Source of the DNA: Limnephilus marmoratus
Taxonomy: Eukaryota; Arthropoda; Insecta; Trichoptera; Limnephilidae
Direction of reading: 5' to 3'
Assembly (NCBI GenBank): GCA_917880885.1
Contig: OU862915.1
Span: 39,626,676-39,690,675, forward strand
Length of the DNA: 64,000 nt
The notes beneath the pieces were generated by a model, which worked only from the letters and a program-made list of their open reading frames with translations, did no database searches and was not told the origin of the DNA. A program made the position numbers and the translations under genes. Below, in pieces: positions 22,835-32,900 of the stretch (position 1 is its first letter; every line of letters starts with the position of its first letter).

Positions 22835-23275
22835 TACATTTTCTCCACGAAGGAGATCCTGAGGAAAAAATTCCCTCGGGACCTATGCCATCTTTGGGGG
22901 ATGCTGTGTGGAGGGTATTTTTATAGAAAGGGAGGGGAGGAAGTCCTGGGAAGAAAAAAGGTATTATGGATAGGAATCTGTGCTCAATGTGTCTAAGAGT
23001 AACGGACGTATGAATCCATCCCTCGCACTGCTCTGCAAGGCGATGGATCGAGAGAGTCAAATAGTCTCCCTCAACCAGTCTCTTCCGATCTGACCCGTAG
23101 GCCAAACGCATCCGCCGCCAAGACCTAGACAAACCTCCCTCTATAAATGCGGACACCCCTGCTAAGACACCAAACGTAGCGATCCACTTGAAGCGACCTA
23201 TGGTAGGGGTGTTGGTCCAATAAATGTTTCCCGGGGCAGCAGTACCCATACCCGCCTCCCAAATTGCATATATAA
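22835..23275 (-). mobile_element. SINE 'R' copy, near full length
   Basis: In minus sense it starts with the head GGGAGGCGGGTATGGGTACT, passes CATTTATTGGACCAACACC and the GATCGAGAGAGTC region, and ends at the stem-loop and a TTTTCTCCACGAAGGAG-complement tail. It is one of the more complete copies and can anchor a consensus. Confidence 0.8.
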
Positions 23276-24075
23276 TAGCGTGCAAGATTTTCCAATGTCT
23301 CTTCACCATCATTATCTCCTGGCATTCAAAATAATGCATTGTCCATTTACTATTATTCCTCAATCTCTATATCTCAGTAAAACCCACTACACAAAGAGCA
23401 ACACATTTACCTCATAAATGCAGCATAATACAAAATACAAACATAAAAAACACTGAATCATTTTAACTGTGTTACAGAGTTACAGTAGTTACCCTTTTAC
23501 CTACGTACATTATTACTTTATGGGCCGATCCATTTTTCCTTGTAAATAAGCCCGCCAACAAACCGCCTACCTTTTATCGGCAATTCGATTAATAAATAAT
23601 TAATCAATTTAAAATCATCTAGACTGGCGATATCGGGAATTCACGCTATGCGGAAAACTACTCAGTAAAACTATACCAATAAAACTTTGGGCGAGTTTTT
23701 CTGGGAAAAGCTTTGGCCGTAACGATTTAGTCAGAAAAAGTTGTTAGTTTAATAGTTTGCCGCTAGAGGGAAACGCTTTCCGAAAGGCCAAGGTTTATAT
23801 ATACAATTTTATTGTGTGTTTTTCGTGGTATGAATTATTTTCTTTCTAGATAATTAGGGTGAATAGTTGATAGGGGGTGTTTTGACATTTGACATTTAAT
23901 GTTTGAGTCATACTCAAAGGGTTGCTTTTATGATTTTGAGAAATGGGGTTATGAGGCAAGTGTAAAGAAAAAATATAATGTCCGAAGGGAAGAAAAAAGA
24001 CAATGGTAAAATAAATTAAAAATCGGCGTTCTAAAATTCGAACATACATCATTCTTATTATAATGAACGTTTTCA
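23276..24075. other. Intergenic, no gene seen
   Basis: AT-rich sequence with no supported exon or repeat. Confidence 0.4.
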
Positions 24076-24325
24076 ACACAACTAACTAACCACCACGCGT
24101 TTCTCCGCGGGGCTAGGCAGAGAGGACTGACTGCCAAACAACTCAGTCTTGGCACACATTCATTGCCTCCCTCACATTCATACATCGTCTCACAATACAT
24201 ATTCTTCTATTATCTTGACATGGCCCGACTCAAGTATCGGATTCACTTGATCGTGCCATGTCTTCCTAGGGCGTCCCCGACTACTTCTACCATTACCAAA
24301 CCATCAGGGTGCCTTTCAGTTAGTT
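24076..24325 (-). mobile_element. RTE-like LINE, 3'-end fragment
   Basis: It aligns with 11790..12080: CTAACTAACCACCACGCG, then GGCAGAGAGGACTGACTGCC, CATGGCCCGACTCAAGTATC and the region of the GRPRKTW motif. A deletion of about 70 bp joins TCTACCATTAC to CAAACCATCAGGGTGCC. It is a second, older copy of the LINE at 11776..14477. Confidence 0.85.
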
Positions 24326-24506
24326 ACTACTTACTATTACAGTTGAGTCGCAGTTAAAAATAATGTCTGGCTGTACCACGATACTATTTTTTTTCAATTG
24401 TTAATTTTCTATCCGAAAAGAAGGGTGTGAACTTTGGCGTGCTTAAAAATCTTTACGGGTCCGCTCTAGCATTTTAAAAAGTTAATTAAAAAAAGGCAAA
24501 AAGATT

Positions 24507-24588
24507 CGCAGCCGGTAGGATTCGAACCTACGCTCCCAGAGGGAATCTGATTTCGAGTCAGACGCCTTAACCACTCGGCCACGACTGC
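24507..24588 (-). tRNA. tRNA-Ser (CGA)
   Basis: The minus strand begins GCAGTCGTGGCCGAGTGG and ends CGAATCCTACCGGCTGCG. The acceptor stem GCAGTCG pairs with CGGCTGC with one G-T pair, followed by discriminator G. The anticodon loop CTCGAAA gives anticodon CGA, decoding UCG serine. The long variable arm (CCCTCTGGGAGC region) is the serine hallmark. The A box TGGCCGAGTGG and B box GGTTCGAATCC are intact. A run of T (AATCTTTTTGC in minus sense) immediately downstream serves as the polymerase III stop. Length is 82 nt with no intron. Confidence 0.97.
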
Positions 24589-25012
24589 TGGCGAACGAGA
24601 CTACATCAGATTCCTACTTATAAACAGGAAGTAATGCCATCTATCGAACAATGAAGATAGCGTTCTATCATTTTAGTTCATATTTCTATCGCAGTGTAAA
24701 ATGCGCGAGTCGGCAATCGGCTGCATTTGTGCGTTCCAAACGTCAAAACTGAAAGCAAACTGTCAAAAAAATATACCGAAGCTTTTGTGATTTTTGCGGC
24801 AATCGGTTCTAGATTTGGTTCGCGTTCGTTCCTGTGTTTTTTCACGCAATTTGCATCCTTATTGTACTTTCGTAGTGTTTTCTTGAATATACGTATATAT
24901 ATTATATTGTATATAACAGCCATAACGCAGACAGAGGTGTGGATATAATAGCTCTGTAGATAGGGGTCTTGCTTGCATTCTGTAGTGCGCCGGTTCTGCA
25001 TATAAAATCAAT
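24589..25012 (+). promoter_or_regulatory. Probable promoter and 5' leader of the THAP gene
   Basis: This is the space between the divergent tRNA-Ser gene and the THAP start codon. No TATA box or initiator could be called with confidence. A 73-codon open frame at 24727..24948 would be an upstream ORF if transcription starts before it, but nothing else supports it. Confidence 0.35.
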
Positions 25013-28000
25013 ATGCAACCACACGGAGGTGTCTGCATGATGTTCGGCTGCCCTAATCACAGAAAAATGAAGAATGGACCTTCCTTCTACAGATTTCCGA
25101 AGAACAAGGAGATGTAAGCATACATTTTATAATTTCTAGATAGTTTTATCACTTGGTTACTGTTTATTGTCGTAACAGACTGCATCATAGAATACGCATT
25201 TGAATATAATCAATACTCTTGAGTGATTGACTTGAAACTTCACTTTGGAAATTTATGTAATTATATCATTTTACCATGCATTAAGATGGGTGAAATGCAG
25301 ATCCGGGCACAGTTTGGAAATTTTATAAAAAGGCACTTTCTAGATGAGAAAAGTGTGGAGAAGCCGAATAAAAAAAAATTAAGGCGCGCTCGGCAAAATT
25401 GAGGGAGATACAGCTGTTTAAAGTATAAATAAAATTTCACTTCATGAACCGATACTACGACACTTCACCCGCCATTTTGTCACTGTTATGTTGGTATCCC
25501 AGACCTACAAACAAGAGCTAGATACGATTGTAGCCGACTTCGTGGAATAAATAATAAGGCGCGTAGGTACTGGAATGGAGACAAACCATTCAAATCCTGG
25601 GATGTTTTTTAAAATAAAGATAATATACCTACACAAGCCCGCTACACAAACCCTGCGTAGCCAAACAAACTATTCAAAAACGTAGGCTGTTTTTTAAAGT
25701 AAAGATAACATACACAAGCCCGCTACATAAACCCTGCGTAGCCAAACAAACCTGACCTTCAAAGCATTGCAAGGAATGGCGCCAGCCTATATATCGGAAC
25801 TATGTGTCCGACAAAACTTAAGCGATAGACAGCTTACTCTAAAGTCAGCAGATCTAGATGTTACTAATCGTTTAATCGAACTTTCTAGGTCAAATCGAGC
25901 TGTTTACTATGATCGATCTTTTCGTGTAACTGGCCCACTCATTTTTAACAAACTTCCCTCAGTTTTTACTAATATCCAGAACTTGGCTGAATTCAAAAGG
26001 GCTTTAAAAACAAACTTATTTAAAAAATCATACCTTTCATGAATTTTAACTCCTTTTCAATGTACTATAATAAGCCATGTTCCTCAAGTTTCCGGTAATT
26101 GTTTGGTTTCCTGATAATTGTTTGATTACCTCCTTACTATAGTTTTATGTGCACTCTGAATTTGTATTATTTCTAAACTTACACTGCCTCCTGTTCTATA
26201 TTATATTTTAGTTTTAATGATTCTTGTTTAATGGCACCATTATGGTTTATCATTATCTGTTGTCCTGTGTCAAAATAGTACTATTGTTGTTAATATTGTT
26301 CTTTTGGAATTGTTTTGTATATATATCTAGGTACTGTATAGTTCAGTGGTGGGAAAACTTTTTTCATGGGGGGCTAGAAAGTTTAAAAAAATTTCAGAGG
26401 AGGGCCAAGAGTATAGCCAAAATGCATTTTATATAAAACTTTCAAACGCTAGTATAAGTTACAGATTACAATTATTTAACTTTTATTTGAAGGCCCTGTT
26501 ATGGTTGGTGTGGAGATATATGAAATTGTTTTTGATTGGTCATAATGTCTTCAAATGCAGGTTTGAGCTGCGACGAAGTAACCTTTAGCAGCGAGAAAAG
26601 GTGCTCATCAGTTAATCGATTGACTGAGTTTTTCCGCAATTTCATGGTCGAAAAAGTCTGTTCGCAGACATACGACGACCCAAACATCGCTAATTTTTTC
26701 TGGGCGTGATCAATTATCTTTGGACATTCAGTTTTCGGCAGTGTTCTATAAAAATCAAATTTTTCGGAATTTAAGAACAATTGTTTTACATGGAAGCTGC
26801 ACTGCATTTCAACAATTTCTAACTGCAATTCTGCAGGGACATTCTCCGGGTCCACATTAAACGACATTGAAAAAACATCAAGCGATGACTGAATATACTT
26901 AAAATCTTGAAACCTAGTTTCAAATTAGCATCGCAACGCAACACATGAACTACTTACTTCGTGGCTAGTCTAGAAATGGCTTCTTTTTCAAATTCAATTA
27001 ATTTACTTTACACAGCTGGCTATAATAGCCCGCCATAATTTATATCCTTCGAAATTAATAGTATACAATAGGTTTACTTATAATTTTGAAAGATCGTCGG
27101 CGGGCCGGATTAAATACCTTTGCGGGCCGGAGCTGGCCCGCGGGCCGTACTTTGCCCATCCCTGATATAGTTAGTTTCTTAGTTTCACATTATTTAATAA
27201 ATTTTTGTAAGGACTCGTAAGGAACACTACAGGATTAATTTTAAGTTTATTATAATTAAGCGCACTTGAAGTAAAATATCACAAAACTGCGCTATGTAAA
27301 TACTGTGTTATTATTATTATTATTTAACAGAACTTGTCCAATAGCTGCACCTAAAGAATGTGTCAGTATATCATGTTAACAGCTCGTGAATGAGCTTTTT
27401 TTCTATATTAACGCAATACCCACTCGAACTTCTGCAGTGCCCCCTAAATGCTAAAAATTTAAAAACGCCCCCCCAGACCTCCGCCACCATTAAGAATCGC
27501 TGGATTAATTCGGAAAGAATCTTACAAGATTTGCTTATTTCTACAATACTGAGATTCATATTATGTGTATCACATGGTTCAATTTGGCATCCATCTCTGG
27601 TCTGAAACTCTCGACTCTGGGCAGGCATTGGGTGTGAATGCTTTCATTGTTCTACCTGTATTTCTATTCTATTGAAACTAGCGTCATTGATTCCTTCGAC
27701 ACCGGTGCTGAGTTGGGAAACATGCCAAACGTGCGCCCAACATTTGTACACAGTTAACATTTGTCACATGAACGGGTTGTTTCTATGACTCATTCTTGAA
27801 TGAATTTGCCGGCCTTTGTGTTTCCTCCCTATTACAAAATGGATCTCTTCAAAACCCAGGTTCATGTCTTCCTTTCCACAAAAAACCCTCTACACAGAAT
27901 CCCAAAAGGTGACATAGGCCCCGAGGGAAATTATTTTCCTCAGGGTCTCCTGTTTAAAGTCAATGTCAAAAATAACTTTTTGAGTTTTGATCAATAAATG

Positions 28001-29912
28001 ATGAACACCTTTCGACAGAATAGGATGTTTTTGACAATATAATAATATTATTGTCTCTTTGATTCGCAAAAACTCAGTTTTAATGTTGAAAACAAGACTT
28101 AAGGAAAACATCAAATGTGGTGGCCCTGCCGCAATGTTATGTTTTTGTTTGATGTCGATGAAAACTTTTGGTCGCAGGAGACCTGACTTTAATCGCTTGA
28201 CCACAATTGTGTGGTGTTTCATCCTCTCTGCCTACCCCAAAAGATAAATGGTGGGATGGTTATTTTATTTGTTAATTATTTACTTCCAGATGTCTGAAAT
28301 GGGTGGAAAAGTGCAAGCGGGATGACCTGCGTGAAATGTTTGTAGCGAAGGGACCAGAATACATCTCCAAGAACCACAGTCTCTGCTCTCACCATTTCAC
28401 TACTAAGGACTTCAGAAATAACAACAAACCTACGCAAGGGTGTGTATATGTATTACATTGTTGACCTAACCTAACCTAGCCTAACCCAACCGCCTGAAGT
28501 CTCTTGGCAACATTAGGTAACTATTTGAGGATGTTGAAGACTGTGGGAAGGTTGGATATATAATAAGTTGAATTAAATCCTCCTACGGAAGGCCCTGAGG
28601 AAAACAATTTCCCTAAGAGCCTGTGTCATCTTTCTAGAAAGTAACCTGAAGGTTGGGATATTCCTGGCCCTCCAGATTGGGTTACTAAACATAGCTAAAG
28701 CTGATTTAAGATTCTCAAGGCAAGTTTTTTTACATTATCTCACAGGAAGAAGAAATTAGAAAAATAATTTTTCCTGCGTCATCTTTGGGGATGGTGTGTG
28801 GAAGGCCTTTTTAAGGAAAGGAAGGAGAGAAAGTTTTGTGAAGGAAAAAGTTATGAGGGATCTGGTGGTGAGTGTGTGCAGGAGCAACGGACGCACAAAT
28901 TTATCCCTCCCACTGCGGTGCAGTTAGTTGGATAGATGCATTCGCACCAAGATCTGAACAAAATTCACCCCATAAACCTGAGCACCACTGCCAAGTCACC
29001 AAACGTAACGAACCACTTGGGGTGACCTATGGCATGGGTGTTGGTTATCCAATAAATGGTTCCCAACACCTCCCAAATTGAACATAGTAGGATGTTTAAA
29101 TTTTTATATCATAAATTTTGAATTTTTTTTTACTTGAATTTCTAGGTCAACTCAGTTATATTTTGCTTGCAATATTATTTCCATCATGAGCTAAGAAGCT
29201 TTGAAATATCCTTTTTGCTGTCATGAAATGAGGTACGGCGCCATGTTGTTTGTTTCATATTGTTAAAAAAATGTCTTTGAACTCTACATCATTTGAACTC
29301 TTGTACGAAATCGTTTTATGAATTATTTTCTACATTGAGATTTAAAATATACTAGAAGAGCCCTTTTACTGATATTAAATATTTTTTACATATTTTATTT
29401 GGATTGTGAACGATCAGAACATGTGTAAAAAATCTTATAATTTATTGGTACGTATTTTTTTTATGTTATAAAATGGTAGTTTACATTATCAACTTGTCTC
29501 TTTTTTTAAATATCGACATCCACACAATATTTTCAATGGTCCGCAACTGTGGTGCACCCAATATTTGGAGTTTTTGAAGAAAATGGGTGTTTCAATTCTG
29601 AATGCTTTTCTTTACGCAATACCAGGCCAATACTCAAGTTATTTATTAACTTTGTTTGATTGTAAGCAAGTTTTCTATTGCAGAATTTACCCCGGAGCGA
29701 TTCCAACTGAAATTTCCGCCCCAAAAGAGGAACCCTTCAAACCCAAAAAGCGAAAATCCAAAGTCAAGGAAACCAAGCGAACACCAAGTATGGAAGATGT
29801 TGCCACAAAAATAATTCACGTTCACAGACTTGTCAGCAAATACAAGAAGAAAAGCAGAAAGTTGGAAAAACAATACACAAAGTTAAAGGCTGATTACAAT
29901 GCTTTGACATGA
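25013..29912 (+). CDS. THAP-domain zinc-finger protein, short isoform
   Basis: Three exons, 25013..25113, 28290..28439 and 29684..29912, join with GT..AG introns in consistent phase to give 159 residues. THAP proteins bind specific DNA through a C2CH finger. Here Cys8, Cys13, Cys66 and His69 are the zinc ligands; FRFP-type FYRFP at 25-29 and Trp38 are the usual conserved positions. The finger closes with GIYPGAIPTEI (84-94), the counterpart of the AVPTIF motif. A basic stretch (KPKKRKSKVKETKRTP) follows, then a Lys-rich coiled coil to the C-terminus. The start is the first ATG, seven residues before the first cysteine, usual for this domain. Target genes cannot be deduced. Intron 1 is 3.2 kb and full of repeats. 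Confidence 0.88.
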
Positions 29913-32900
29913 CCTCGCCTACAATTGGTTTTTTGCCAAAAAATCAAAGCCAAATCCTGTTCATGCCGAGATTTGAAAATGCAGCCATTAAAACACAATT
30001 CTCTAACAAATTATCTTCTCTTGGTTGTAGGAAGTAATTCAAAATTTCTAATTCGGGATCTCTGTTGTTCGGTGGGATTCCAGACATCATTGCCACATTT
30101 GACTTTCTCAAATCTGCCACAAATCAACATGACGTATCAATATAATGTTCGTTGTTTGATAGACGGAGATCCAGTGGACATTTTAAATAATAATTGTTGT
30201 GGATTTGACGATAATGACAGATGGAAATTTGACAAAATGTCCGGTTTACCTAATCGAATTCATGGAGGCAAAAACCAATAGAAAAGGTGTATTATTGAGA
30301 AACAATATATGAATACCATCATTATGAAAGGATTCTGCATGTATTTTGAAATAAAAGAAGGTGGGAATATTACATATTTCAACTCTTCATACATCATAAT
30401 TGATACGCAAGCGTGGAAAATTTCAAAATGCTCAAAAAATTTCAAAATGGCTCAAGTCATGGAGGCAAAAATCAATTAAAAGGTGTGTTATTAAGAAACA
30501 ATAAATAACCATTGTTATAAACGGATTCTGTGCAGAATCATGGGAATGGAAATATTTCAATTGTTTATTGACGCATCATAATTGATATCAATTTGCGGTA
30601 AAATTTCAAAATGGCTCAAGTCATGAAGACAAAAATCGATTGAAAGATGTTGAATCCAGAAAATATTGATCATTTCTAAAACTATAAATTTTTAGAAATT
30701 GATTGATAGATTTTCAGGTCTTTGAAAGAACTGGAATGGAAGTAGAGCCTGAGAATAAGAATGATATTACCAACAATTGCACTAGGTCGGGTTGGGTCAA
30801 AAGCTTTGTTGATGTTCATCAAATGTGACAAGAGCTTGAAACAACCAAACCTAAGACCTTGTTCAGAAGAGGCGCATTCGTCGCAAATCTTTTCAGGCGA
30901 ATACATAGGTGCGTTGGCGAGGTACTAGGCACCAATACATTTCTTCCAGAAGCATCATGCAAATTTAAAAAGCAAAGTATACACGAAACGATTCGCGGCG
31001 AATTTGTCCTTTCTGAACAAGATGGTATTATTTGTGAGCTAAGTTTTAAGTTTTGTTGTTGAGAATTTTGTATTTTTTATGAATAAAAAGGTTAATAATA
31101 TTTCTCTCTTTTCATTACTAATACGAATAGCTCTACCTATCTTTAAAGATCAGTCCTGAATCAGTTAGGAACTTTCCCATCTTCCTTCCCTTTCCACTTT
31201 CTTTAACCGACAACATCACTCAAATTGGGGATTCCATAGTTTCTCTGACTGAGCAGTTGGGACTTTCGCTAGTGATAAAAATATTTGTGGGATTCTTGAT
31301 GATGTAGAGGAAGGTTGGGAAATACCTACCTTGCTAAGCAGGTCTAATCACTAAATATAACTTTTGACATTTCAAACTGACTTCCGCTCTGCTGCCATTC
31401 AGCTCAAAACAACCTAGGTGTTCCACAAGGGTCGTTATGAGGCCCAATTTTATTCGTAATTTATATAAATGATAACATAATTAAAACCAATTTAGGAAAC
31501 CATTGCAAAATTAGACTTTTCGCAGACGATTAGTTAATCTATATTTCGAATAAAGAGTATACAGATGCAATAAATAAAATAAATGAGGACCTACAAAATA
31601 TAGCAAAATGGCTGAAAATAAATAAAACAAAATAAAATTTCTTCAAATTTGACAATTAATGATGATAAATTGATAAAGTTATTTTTTTATTGTGCAACAG
31701 AATGTTATAAAATTTAGTCCCCATATTTGCGTTTAGGCAAATGACTCTTCTAAAATAGTTTTAATATATTTAGAAACAGTCACCCACATCCAAATGATTT
31801 GCAAGTTCATTTAGCAGCAGCACTCCACTCGTCATGCTGTGCTTTGCCAGGATTTCGGTTCTGGTGTTCAGTATTCTGAATAGGTCATGGTAACGACTCC
31901 GGCTGTAGTGGTCTGGTACATATATAAATTATAGCATCCCAAGAGGAATAAGCTATCGATAAAAATGTTCCAAATTTTGAAAGACATAATAGCTAGACTT
32001 GCTTTCCACCTAGTTTCCAGACTCTCAGAATCAGTTTCCTCAATTAAGTCAATATGGTGCATGAACCTAGGATAGGTTCCATGTGTCCGCATGTAGACTT
32101 GCCCGAGGAATTTATTCTGGATTTGCTCCAACATTTCAATGTACTTCTGGTGGTATGGTAGCCAAACATTGCTCGAGTACTCCAGCTTGCTTCTCAGTAC
32201 GCCATTGTATATGCTGGCATAGCTTCTTGCTTATTAAACTGCTTCAATGTCCTGATGATGTAGAATGTTAGATGTCCGCAAGAAGTAAATGCAATTAAAT
32301 CAAGCACCTACGTAGATGTAATATTGGATTCAAAACTAACTTTCAAAGCAAATTTCGAATAATATGTTTTGCTAAATAAGGTACAAAAAAAGTACACTTT
32401 CTTAGAAGACTAAAACATAAACTAAATATAAACACTACAGAGCTCTAGAATTTGAAATTAAAACACTTTTGTACTTTCTTCCACTAATTTATATTTTACC
32501 AGGACCGGTTTCATCCTATTACGGACATTTTCAGACTGGTAGTTGAAATTCTTATGCTACGGTATTTATACACACTAAGGCAGGAGTACACAACATTGTC
32601 TCTATATAATGAATGTTTCTATTTTGTTAATTAAAAGGTAGGTAAAAGTCCTCGTTTTTTACATTCACGATTGAACCAAAGGTGTTGTGTTGCCATCCGT
32701 CGCTTCAGATTGAGTTTCTTGAATAGTCTCTTCAGTGTTGCTGTGTTCGCTGCTTTTAATGAGTCTAGTTTTTGCACTGATAATTCGTGGTTCTAATACA
32801 ATGGAATTCCACCACGAATTATCAGTGCAAAAACTAGACCTACTACAGAGCTCATTTTTTCAAAACTATTATTGATCCACATTTGGATTACTAAAATCTA

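Noticed and set aside
23949..24200. Short minus-strand frames with cysteines
   Set aside because: They overlap the RTE-like LINE 3' fragment and AT-rich flank and have no splice or domain support.
24727..24948. Independent 73-codon gene upstream of THAP
   Set aside because: No domain, and its position fits the 5' leader or promoter; kept only as a possible upstream ORF.
29565..29683. ATG at 29565 as start of a separate small gene
   Set aside because: The sequence to 29683 is intron ending in a good acceptor; only the part after it continues the THAP domain in phase.
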